The notes beneath the pieces were generated by a model. It did not search any database. It was not told where the DNA came from and was given only the letters and a program-made list of their open reading frames with translations. This document shows, one piece after another, positions 8,039 to 15,512 of a stretch of DNA of 64,000 nt. A program made the position numbers and the translations under genes. This DNA comes from Streptomyces abikoensis. GTDB taxonomy: Bacteria > Actinomycetota > Actinomycetes > Streptomycetales > Streptomycetaceae. Location of the stretch: contig NZ_BMRT01000001.1 in NCBI RefSeq assembly GCF_014648775.1, positions 620,001 through 684,000 on the forward strand, read 5' to 3'. Position 1 is the stretch's first letter. Each line of letters opens with the position of its first letter.

Positions 8039-8799
8039 CCGCCTCCGCGTCGGCGGCCGTACGCACCGAGCGCCGGGGCCCGGTGACCACCGTCGTCCTC
8101 TCCCGCCCGGACGTCCGCAACGCCGTGGACGGCCCGACGGCCGCCGCCCTGGCCGACGCCTTCCGGGCGTTCGACGCGGACCCGGCGGCGCGCGTCGCGG
8201 TGCTGTGGGGCGAGGGCGGCGCGTTCTGCTCGGGCGCCGACCTCACGGCCTTCGGCACCGCCCGCGCCAACCGCGTGGCGCCCGACGGCGACGGGCCGAT
8301 GGGCCCCACCCGGCTGCGGCTGGCCAAACCGGTGATCGCCGCGATCGCCGGGCACGCCGTCGCGGGCGGCCTGGAACTCGCGCTCTGGTGCGATCTGCGG
8401 GTGGCGGAGGAGGACGCCGTCCTCGGCGTCCTCTGCCGCCGCTGGGGCGTGCCCCTGATCGACGGCGGCACGGTCCGGCTGCCCCGGCTGATCGGCGCCT
8501 CCCGGGCCATGGACCTGATCCTCACCGGCCGCCCGGTCCCGGCCGCCGAGGCCCACGCCATGGGTCTCATCAACCGCCTGGTGCCGCCCGGCACCTCCCG
8601 CGCGGCGGCGGAGGACCTGGCGGCGGAGATCGCCCGCTTCCCGCAGACCTGCCTGCGGAGCGACCGGGCGTCGCTCCTCGACCAGGAGGGGCTGGACGAG
8701 GAGCGGGCACTGGGCGTCGAACTCACCCACGGCATGGGGGCCTTGCCGGAGGCGGCGGAAGGGGTGGCACGCTTCACCGGGGGACGGCGGCGGCGCTGA
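8035..8799 (+). CDS. enoyl-CoA hydratase/isomerase family protein
   Basis: 254 residues starting at a GTG that overlaps the preceding stop (GTGA). It has the crotonase fold signatures: GGAFCSGADL (oxyanion-hole loop), IAAIAGHAVAGGLELALWCDLRVAEE (second oxyanion Gly and helix) and LTGRPVPAAEAHAMGLINRLV. One of the two catalytic Glu positions of true hydratases appears not to be conserved: the region reads CRRWGVPLIDGGTVRLPRLIG, as in many crotonase-like enzymes acting on other acyl-CoAs. It probably acts on the product of the AidB-like dehydrogenase. Its last 26 bp overlap the convergent carboxypeptidase gene. Confidence 0.9.
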   Translation: MTASASAAVRTERRGPVTTVVLSRPDVRNAVDGPTAAALADAFRAFDADPAARVAVLWGEGGAFCSGADLTAFGTARANRVAPDGDGPMGPTRLRLAKPVIAAIAGHAVAGGLELALWCDLRVAEEDAVLGVLCRRWGVPLIDGGTVRLPRLIGASRAMDLILTGRPVPAAEAHAMGLINRLVPPGTSRAAAEDLAAEIARFPQTCLRSDRASLLDQEGLDEERALGVELTHGMGALPEAAEGVARFTGGRRRR

Positions 8800-9862
8800 G
8801 GCAGAACTGCAGGAGACCCGCGCTCACGTCCTTGATGATCTCCTCCATATCGGCCCACGGCGGCTGGAATTCCTTGCCCCATTCGATGGTGTAGGCGAGG
8901 ACCTTCTCCTTCTTGTCGTCGACGAAGTGCCGGGAGAACGCGTAGTCGTCGCTGGTGCCGCACGTCGGGTAGAGGTCGAAGCCGGACTTCGGGGTGTACT
9001 CGGTGCCCCGTACCTCACGCAGCCCATCGGTGAAGCTCCGCGCAAGCGCGGTCGCGCTGTCGAAATCGTCCTGGGGAATGTATTCGCGGTAGTCGGTGTC
9101 GCCGGGCAGGCCCCGGCGTCCGTCGTAGGCGGGGTTGAGGAAATTCATCGACTTGTCTTCGCTCTGATCCTCGTCGTCGCCCCATACGTAGAGCATGTCC
9201 TCGGAATAGCTGTGCACGTCCACGAACCAGCGCGTGTGCGGGAATCCCTCTTCCAGGAGCCACCGGACGTTCCGGGTCTCGGGCTCGGAGAACGCGTAAG
9301 GCCCCTGGTAGACCTGCGGGTCGCACGGATCGCTCGACACGCGCACGCCCGCCGTGGGCGAGAACGCCTTGGTGGCGTCGAACAGGAAGTCGTAATTGCG
9401 GTTGATGTCGACGCCCACGCAGTCGCCGCCATGACCGGCGGGCGCGTTGGCGGTGTCGCGGTTCTTGCGCCACATCGGTTCGACGGTCTGGCTGTAACGG
9501 CGACCGTCCGGATTGACCAGCGGGAAGACGACAACGTTCACATTGTTCAGCAGCGCGTGCACCTCGGCGGCGGTGAAGCTCTTGCCTCCGTAGCGGAGAC
9601 CTGATCCGGACTTGTACGCCTCCAGCAGATCGGCGGCGAAATCGACGAGGATCTCGCAGCTTCCCCACTCCCGGGCGTGGACTCCCCCGATGAGCACGAC
9701 ACAGTCACGGCCGTCGGCGGACGGCGCGCCCACGCGCAGCGCGTGACAGGCGACGCCCTCGATCGACGCCTCGGGAAGCTCCACGAGTTCGCAGAGATCG
9801 GAGTAGGCGTGCGACAGGTTCACCGCCGCCGAGTCGACTTCGGCGATGTTGAGGTACGTCAT
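8774..9862 (-). CDS. M14-family zinc metallocarboxypeptidase, no prodomain and no signal peptide
   Basis: 362 residues. The zinc site is complete: H62 and E65 in GGVHAREW and H217 in FVDVHSYSED. The substrate-binding NR is N154-R155 in DINRNYDF and the catalytic Glu is E327 in YTIEWGKEF. It is therefore likely an active carboxypeptidase. The chain begins directly at MTYLNIAEVDSAAVNLSHAY, which in secreted relatives is the start of the mature catalytic domain after a prodomain; no signal peptide precedes it. It starts one nt after the stop of the NACHT NTPase gene (TGAGATG), with GGGAG just upstream, so translation is coupled. The C-terminus of the NTPase gene looks like the missing prodomain. 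Expected location is the cytoplasm. Confidence 0.93.
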   Translation of the reverse strand: MTYLNIAEVDSAAVNLSHAYSDLCELVELPEASIEGVACHALRVGAPSADGRDCVVLIGGVHAREWGSCEILVDFAADLLEAYKSGSGLRYGGKSFTAAEVHALLNNVNVVVFPLVNPDGRRYSQTVEPMWRKNRDTANAPAGHGGDCVGVDINRNYDFLFDATKAFSPTAGVRVSSDPCDPQVYQGPYAFSEPETRNVRWLLEEGFPHTRWFVDVHSYSEDMLYVWGDDEDQSEDKSMNFLNPAYDGRRGLPGDTDYREYIPQDDFDSATALARSFTDGLREVRGTEYTPKSGFDLYPTCGTSDDYAFSRHFVDDKKEKVLAYTIEWGKEFQPPWADMEEIIKDVSAGLLQFCLSAAAVPR

Positions 9863-9863
9863 C

Positions 9864-10199
9864 TCAACGCTCCCGCCTCTCGTCCTTCGTCTTCTCCCCG
9901 AGCCCCTGCGGAACCGCGTCGGGGGCCGCGAACCGGTTTCCGGTGCCCACTTCCGCCTGCCGGGCCCGGCCGGTGGCGGTCGCGTCCTTCAGGACGTGCA
10001 CGGTGACGCCGTCACGCCCGTCGATCTCCAGGGCCTTCCGCTCGGTCACATAGGCCTCGATGCTCACCTCGTCCCCGGGGCCGCCGGTGCGGCGCGGGCC
10101 GCCGCCGATGTCCGGCCGTTCCTCCCGGAGCGTGGTGTGCAGCGTCCTGTCGTCCTTCGCCGTCACGCGTACGTGGAGCGTCCTTTCCCGGTCAGCCAT
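9864..10199 (-). CDS. possible internal in-frame product: 111-residue prodomain-like protein
   Basis: Within the NTPase frame, ATG 10199 is preceded by AAAGGAG with a 5-nt spacer, as good a ribosome-binding site as any in the window. The product would be the last 111 residues. It has EVSIEAYVTERKALEIDGRD and VTVHVLKDATATGRARQAEV followed by GTGNRF. This layout of a strand, a 'YVT' helix and an RQAEVG.GNRF exit resembles what I recall of N-terminal prodomains of bacterial M14 carboxypeptidases. The carboxypeptidase without a prodomain starts one base after its stop. The resemblance is from memory. The separate product is a prediction. Confidence 0.5.
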   Translation of the reverse strand: MADRERTLHVRVTAKDDRTLHTTLREERPDIGGGPRRTGGPGDEVSIEAYVTERKALEIDGRDGVTVHVLKDATATGRARQAEVGTGNRFAAPDAVPQGLGEKTKDERRER

Positions 10200-13100
10200 G
10201 TCGGCTCCTTTGCGTCGCAGGGAGAACGTGCTGCTCGAAGGGGTCCGGGACCTGGCCGCCATGGCCTCCCAGAAGTCCCGTAGTTCCTTGCACGTCATGC
10301 CCTGCCAGGGCGCGCGCTTGCGGCGCGCCCAGGACAGGGGGTTCGCATAGCTCAGCCGGCGGTACGGACGCAGCAGCGCCTGCTGCTGCCGGCAGAACGT
10401 CTCGCGCAGTTCCGCGCGCGGCAGGGAGCCCATGGCGGGGTAGGGGCACAGCTCGAAGGGGCAGTCGCGCAGGCAGGCGCTGCCCGGTGACGCGTGCTCG
10501 GCCATGCCGACGGTCCGCTTGGGGTCCAGGGGCCGGCGGTCCTTGGTGAGGCAGGGCGGCAGTTCCGACCTGTTCGCGCGCTTGAGGCGTGTTTCCAGCT
10601 CGTCCACGTTCTCCTTGTCGCGCTCCGTGAGGTTGAGGAGGAGGATGACGTCGGCGAGCAGTTGCTGGGCACGCGGGTGGAGGGTGGTCCATCCCACCGA
10701 CGGCGGGATCCAGAGGTTGTGCTTGCGGTAGGCGCCGGGGTCGGCGGGCGAGGAGCCGATGTTGCCGACCGTTCCCATCTCGTCGATCCAGACGAACCGC
10801 TCGGGGTGACCGCTCTGCAGGGCGAGCACCGCCAGGTTCGCCGCTTCGGCGACGAAGGGATGCAGCCGGTCTCCCTTGGGGGTCCGGTCCTCGTCCTGGT
10901 CGCGGCCGTGCGGGTCCCGTCGGGTGCCCGCCATCTCCAGCCAGCGCCGCACCGCCTGGACCGGATCGGCTTTCGCCCGCGCGTGGTCACCACCGGGCTT
11001 CCCGGGCCGGCTTCTCGTCGAGCTGTCCGGGAGCTCCCACAGACACAGCGCCTGGATGAGTATCACCTGGGCGAACCAGGAACGGGCATGGGCGAGCATG
11101 CCCTCCGCCTGTGCGATGAGGAATTCCCGGGCCTCCTCGTTCACGTGCGGATGCAGTTTCCGTCGGTTGGCGGCGCTCTTGAAGCCCTGGGCCAGGGCGA
11201 TCTCCAGGGAGAGCGGCAGATCCGCCTGGTGCGAATGGGTGTGTTCCGGCTCCAGATGGCCGAGCCAGAGCCGGACTCTTTCCTTCGCCTGGCTTCGGTG
11301 CGCTTCCCCGACGGATTCGGTCATCAGCGGCACCAGCCAGGCCCGCATGACGAACTTCCGCCAGATCTCGGCCCGGCGCTCGACGCTGTCCTTCTCGAAC
11401 TTCGCGTATTGTTCGCGCACTTGATCGTTTCCGGCCATCTGCCGGAGATAGAACTCCCGGGTCCGGTGTTCCACGTACGACTCGTCCCGGGTCTCCCTTC
11501 CGTACTGCACCCAGGGGTCGTCGTCCCGGGACATCTCCTCCTTGGGCGGCAGCGGGAACATGTTGCGCAGGGCGTCGAAGGCCAGGTCGCCCCCCGCGCC
11601 CATCTCCTGTGCGATGGCGAGCCTGATGGGGTAGGAGGGCTCGACCGTGGCGATGGAGAACAAGGCGCCGTAGCCGTTCCGGACCCGGTCGGCGACGGCC
11701 TCGCCGGAACCGGCCCCGGCGATCGCCCGGAGGACCTCGCCGGACCGGTGCACCAGCGTGAGCTTCGCCCCTTCGATGGTCCTGGGATCGCCCGACCTGA
11801 TCCACTTCCAGCGCCGCTGGACGGCCCGCGCGACGGCCCGGAGTTCGGTGCCCTTCCCGACCTGATCGATTTCGAGGGCGGCGGTGTACATCTCCAGCGC
11901 CTTGGGATCCGTGCGGTCCTCGGCCGCGCGGAGCAGCCGCCGGACGACGTCCGCCCAGTCGACGGCTCCCCACCGGGGGGCGTGCCGGCCCGCCCGGGAT
12001 CTGAGGACGATCCCGATGAGCAGTTCCCTCCCCGGCCCCGGCTCTTCGAGCGCCTTGGAGAAGGACTCCCGGCCGGAGACGTCGAAATAACCGGCACCGA
12101 GGTACGCCTGGACGATGCTGTGCGGGAAGCGGACCCGATTCCCGTGCGCCTCCACCAGACCGAGCTGTTCGCCCTGGGTGGCGCACAGGGCCAGGAGCAC
12201 CCGGCACTGGCGCATGTCCCCGCACACGGGGCAATGCACTCCCAGCCGCTGCGAGAGCCGCTCCCAGATCCCCGGGAATCTCGATTCCGGGTCGTGGTCC
12301 TTCCCGATCAGTTCGTCGAACCCGACCTCCAGCCGGTCCCGCAGCAGCCCTATCCCGGCCAGCGCGGAAATGACCTCGATGGTGGTCTCACGGTCCTCGG
12401 AGGACAGCGCGATATTGCCCCGGACGTGCCCCGCGCTCAGGGCGCTCCGCCAGGTCTCCAGCAATTGCAGCCGCAGACCCAAGCGGTCGGAGTCACGGGT
12501 GTCCAGTTTCTCCGGACCCTTGGCTCCCGCCAGGTGGTCGAGCAGGTGGTTGTCCCGTAGCTGCCGTGCGATCTGGAGGTAGAGGGGGGATTCCGCCACG
12601 CAGGCCGTTTCGACGATCCAGTCCAGCCGGTGGTCGTCCTGGTCGGCGCCGTTCCTCTCCAGATATTCCAGCGCCGCCTCCTCGCTGAGGGGCTCCAGAT
12701 CGATGGTCGCCGCCTGGGTGTTCTCCAGTGGCGAGTGCGGTCTGGAGGCGATGACGAGGGGGAGCTTCTGGCGCCGCGCCCGCTCGATCGCGTGCCGGAT
12801 CTGGATGTCCCGTTCCTTCTGCTCCTCGCCTTCGGCGAAGGTCTCCTCAAGGCCGTCGGCCAGGATCACCACTTTGTCGTCGATGCACAGTTGCCGCCAC
12901 ACCCGCTCGCTCTGGTGGCTGGACAGCACACCGCGGTCCACCAGCTCGGCGAAGCGCTTCATGCCCATGTCGTGGAAGTCCAGCCGTGCCCCGTCCAGTT
13001 CGGCGTCCCGCAGCCGTACCGGCACGGGGGTGGCCCCTTTCCGGGCCAGCAACTCCGTGAGCTGGACGAGCACGGACGTCTTCCCGCTGCCCACACCGCC

Positions 13101-13670
13101 GACCAGCAGATAGGGCCGTCTGGTGCGCCGGTCGCGCAGGGCCCGCGCGATGACGAGGCACACCTCTTTCCGCCCGACCACGTCCTCCATCGTCGGACCG
13201 GCCGTCGGGACCAGCCGACGGGCGTCCTTCTTGGCCGTCTTGTTCAGCGGTCGGCGCACCAAGGCGTACTGGACGATCAGAAAGAGGCAGGTCGCCAGCC
13301 CGATGCTCAGGAACGGCCCCAGAAAGCCATACACGACCGTGCAGCCATTGTTGGCCCCGCCCTTCTCGCACCATCGCTGCATGGGGGACTTGCGGTGGGT
13401 GACCATTCCGTACGCGCCTTCGACGACCCAGGCCAGGAGGACCAGACAGCCGAGGTAGGAAAGACGCTGGACGAACGTCTTCATCGACGGCTTCGCCCAC
13501 CACCGCCGGGCCGGCGCCACCATGCTGCGGGCGGCCATGTGGACGCGCAGCCTTCGGACGGACCGCTCGACGGCGCCGGCCGCGCGGCGCAGCCCGCGCC
13601 GGACCCGGACCAGGGGCGGCCTGCTCGGCGGTGCGACTTTTCCCTTGGGGTGTCGGATGGCGTAGTTCAT
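9864..13670 (-). CDS. membrane-anchored NACHT (STAND) NTPase with C-terminal prodomain-like module
   Basis: 1268 residues. A basic N-terminus is followed by two transmembrane helices (about 68-92 and 112-137). The NACHT domain then follows: Walker A GGVGSGKTS (191-199), Walker B VVILADGLEE (267-276), sensor VIASRP (306-311). The winged-helix end RFPHSIVQAYLGAGYF lies near 520. A long helical region follows, then a Cys cluster C-x3-C-x4-C with a further Cys downstream (CLRDCPFELCPYP ... ETFCRQQ) near 1090-1120. The last 111 residues (MADRERTL onward) form a separate hydrophilic beta-rich module that could also be made alone from an internal start. STAND NTPases are switch proteins that oligomerise on sensing a ligand, in immunity or regulation. 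The partner M14 peptidase is probably the effector. It sits divergent from an exported proline-rich protein. Confidence 0.85.
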   Translation of the reverse strand: MNYAIRHPKGKVAPPSRPPLVRVRRGLRRAAGAVERSVRRLRVHMAARSMVAPARRWWAKPSMKTFVQRLSYLGCLVLLAWVVEGAYGMVTHRKSPMQRWCEKGGANNGCTVVYGFLGPFLSIGLATCLFLIVQYALVRRPLNKTAKKDARRLVPTAGPTMEDVVGRKEVCLVIARALRDRRTRRPYLLVGGVGSGKTSVLVQLTELLARKGATPVPVRLRDAELDGARLDFHDMGMKRFAELVDRGVLSSHQSERVWRQLCIDDKVVILADGLEETFAEGEEQKERDIQIRHAIERARRQKLPLVIASRPHSPLENTQAATIDLEPLSEEAALEYLERNGADQDDHRLDWIVETACVAESPLYLQIARQLRDNHLLDHLAGAKGPEKLDTRDSDRLGLRLQLLETWRSALSAGHVRGNIALSSEDRETTIEVISALAGIGLLRDRLEVGFDELIGKDHDPESRFPGIWERLSQRLGVHCPVCGDMRQCRVLLALCATQGEQLGLVEAHGNRVRFPHSIVQAYLGAGYFDVSGRESFSKALEEPGPGRELLIGIVLRSRAGRHAPRWGAVDWADVVRRLLRAAEDRTDPKALEMYTAALEIDQVGKGTELRAVARAVQRRWKWIRSGDPRTIEGAKLTLVHRSGEVLRAIAGAGSGEAVADRVRNGYGALFSIATVEPSYPIRLAIAQEMGAGGDLAFDALRNMFPLPPKEEMSRDDDPWVQYGRETRDESYVEHRTREFYLRQMAGNDQVREQYAKFEKDSVERRAEIWRKFVMRAWLVPLMTESVGEAHRSQAKERVRLWLGHLEPEHTHSHQADLPLSLEIALAQGFKSAANRRKLHPHVNEEAREFLIAQAEGMLAHARSWFAQVILIQALCLWELPDSSTRSRPGKPGGDHARAKADPVQAVRRWLEMAGTRRDPHGRDQDEDRTPKGDRLHPFVAEAANLAVLALQSGHPERFVWIDEMGTVGNIGSSPADPGAYRKHNLWIPPSVGWTTLHPRAQQLLADVILLLNLTERDKENVDELETRLKRANRSELPPCLTKDRRPLDPKRTVGMAEHASPGSACLRDCPFELCPYPAMGSLPRAELRETFCRQQQALLRPYRRLSYANPLSWARRKRAPWQGMTCKELRDFWEAMAARSRTPSSSTFSLRRKGADMADRERTLHVRVTAKDDRTLHTTLREERPDIGGGPRRTGGPGDEVSIEAYVTERKALEIDGRDGVTVHVLKDATATGRARQAEVGTGNRFAAPDAVPQGLGEKTKDERRER

Positions 13671-13882
13671 GGTGCCTCAGCCCTTGCCGATCGGCCCCGG
13701 TCCCTCCGTCCCTTCCCTCCGTCCCTTCCATCGTGCGCTGGGCCTCCGTCGCTGTCGAATCCCGGGCGCCGCAACGACCGAAGCGCCCGTTCTTCATGCC
13801 TCCGAGTCGGAATTTCACCCCTTCGGAGTAATTCGGCCGGACAAGTGGAAATCCGGGCCACCGCCCCCGCAAGATCCCCGTC

Positions 13883-14488
13883 GTGAATGGATGGCGCCGA
13901 ACGGCACGGACCGGATGCGCGACCCTGGCGGTCGCCTTCGCGACGGTGGGGGCCGGGGTGCTCCCGGAGCCGCCCGACGCCGGGGGGCCCGCGAGCGGGA
14001 TCGTCGTCACCGACGATTTCGTCGAGTCCCGGACCGCCGAAACCTTCGTGCACGCCGGGCCCGACTGCCTGTTCGCCCGCGCGGAGGGCGCGCTCGGCGT
14101 GTCGTTCGCCTCCCTCTGCCCGGCGACCCCGGCGCCACCGCCGCCCCCGCCTCCTCCCCCGCCGCCGGCTCCCTCACCCACCCCGCCGGTGCCGCTGAAG
14201 GCCGCGCCCGCCCCGCTTGCGTCACCCGAGCCGCCGGGCAAGGAGCCCCCGCCACCGGCCCCCGCTCCCCCGGCCCGTCCCGCGCCCGCGCCCCCACCGC
14301 CGCGCGCGCCCGCCCCGGCGCGGCACGTCGTGCCCCGGCCGTACCACCAGGCCGTCACCAAGCCGGCGAAGAACGGGGCTTCGCTCGTCACGCTCATGCT
14401 GGTGATCACCGCCCCCGCCGTGCTCGCCGCCGCCCTGCTGCGCCCGCGCGGCAGCGGCGGCGGGGGCACCGGGGGCGGCGGCAGCTGA
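13883..14488 (+). CDS. exported proline-rich protein with C-terminal membrane anchor
   Basis: 201 residues from GTG 13883. There is a short basic start and a hydrophobic signal-like segment (GCATLAVAFATVGAGVLP). A region of about 65 residues with two Cys follows, then roughly 80 residues almost wholly Pro/Ala (a cell-wall-spanning type linker). A single TM helix (LVTLMLVITAPAVLAAALL) follows, with a Gly-rich tail. The layout suggests a surface protein held in the membrane. The function is not recognised. The start is uncertain because no good ribosome-binding site is visible. It lies 41 bp upstream of the DUF4239 gene and is divergent from the NACHT operon. Both could belong to the same envelope theme, but nothing in the sequence proves this. 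Confidence 0.7.
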   Translation: MNGWRRTARTGCATLAVAFATVGAGVLPEPPDAGGPASGIVVTDDFVESRTAETFVHAGPDCLFARAEGALGVSFASLCPATPAPPPPPPPPPPPAPSPTPPVPLKAAPAPLASPEPPGKEPPPPAPAPPARPAPAPPPPRAPAPARHVVPRPYHQAVTKPAKNGASLVTLMLVITAPAVLAAALLRPRGSGGGGTGGGGS

Positions 14489-14529
14489 CCACCCGGTTCC
14501 GACCCGCCGACCCTCCTTGGAGGTATCCC

Positions 14530-15285
14530 TTGTCCGAGTGGCTGATGCTGGCCCTCGCCATGGCCGCCGCGTGCGCGGTCGTCCTGTCGATCACCGTCCT
14601 GAAGCAGCGCCGGATCAGTGCGGACGACAACCCGCACGAGACCCCCGACGTCATCGAGTACATGACCATGATGGTCGGGGTGGTCTACGCCATCGTGCTG
14701 GGTCTGGCCATCGCCGGTGTCTGGGAGGCGCGCAACGGCGCGCAGGACACCGCCCGGGCCGAGGCGCAGGCCCTCCACGAGGTGAGCGAGCGGGTCCAGG
14801 CGTACTCCCCGGCGGCCCGCGAGCAGGTGCGCGCCGACGTGAGCTCCTATGTGAGCTACACGGTGAAGACGGAGTGGCCGTCGATGCTCAGGACGGGCGA
14901 GCTCACCGACAAGGGCACCGAGCTGCTCGACAAGGTGCGTGCCGACCTCACCTCGTACCAGCCGCGCGACGATCACGAGGCCCAGTCGTACCAGCCGTTG
15001 CTCGACCAGATCGGCGCGGCCGACGCCGCGCGCAACGCGCGGGCGGCCAACGCCGGGCCGACGATGCCGGGCGTGGTCTGGTTCGGGCTGATCGCGGGGG
15101 CGCTGGTGGCGGTGGGGCTGATCTTCACGCTGCAGATCCGGCGGTCGCCGCGCGAGTTGCTGCTCGCCGGGCTCTACAGCGCGCTGATCGCCTTCCTCCT
15201 CTTCCTCATCTGGGACTTCAACTCGCCCTTCGGCCATGCCGTGGCCGACACGGCGGGCCCGTTCAGCGATCTGTTCTCCCTCTGA
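14530..15285 (+). CDS. DUF4239-family integral membrane protein
   Basis: 251 residues. The start is TTG 14530, chosen because GGAGG (14519-14523) lies 6 nt upstream and the protein then begins directly with TM1 (LSEWLMLALAMAAACAVVLSI). A second TM helix follows (MTMMVGVVYAIVLGLAIAGVW), then a cytoplasmic or external helical region of about 110 residues. Two closing TM helices (VVWFGLIAGALVAVGLIFTL and LLLAGLYSALIAFLLFLIWDF) end the protein. This 2+2 arrangement with the EARNGAQDTARAEAQALHEV motif is that of DUF4239 (bestrophin-like) proteins, whose function is not established; a channel role has been suggested for the fold. It follows the proline-rich protein gene closely and is probably co-transcribed with it. 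Confidence 0.82.
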   Translation: MSEWLMLALAMAAACAVVLSITVLKQRRISADDNPHETPDVIEYMTMMVGVVYAIVLGLAIAGVWEARNGAQDTARAEAQALHEVSERVQAYSPAAREQVRADVSSYVSYTVKTEWPSMLRTGELTDKGTELLDKVRADLTSYQPRDDHEAQSYQPLLDQIGAADAARNARAANAGPTMPGVVWFGLIAGALVAVGLIFTLQIRRSPRELLLAGLYSALIAFLLFLIWDFNSPFGHAVADTAGPFSDLFSL

Positions 15286-15512
15286 CGGGCAGGTGGCGCC
15301 CCGGCGAGGGCGGCCCGGACGGAGCCGAGGTCGTCCTCCGCTGGCGGGCCCGTCAAGGGGAGCGGACAATTGTGCGGATGCTCCGGCGCCGCGCGCCTGA
15401 CGGTCCTGCCCTGGTCGCGCCCCCGGAATGACCGGTTCGAGGCTAGGTTCCCCGCACGTCGACTGGTGCCGCCGTTTTGGGGGTACTGAGCAACGGACGG
15501 GAGGTAGTGAGC

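Noticed and set aside
9864..13670. Calling the NACHT gene an Avs-type antiviral gene
   Set aside because: No known Avs sensor or effector domain is seen, and no other defence gene is close. Only the NACHT part is certain.
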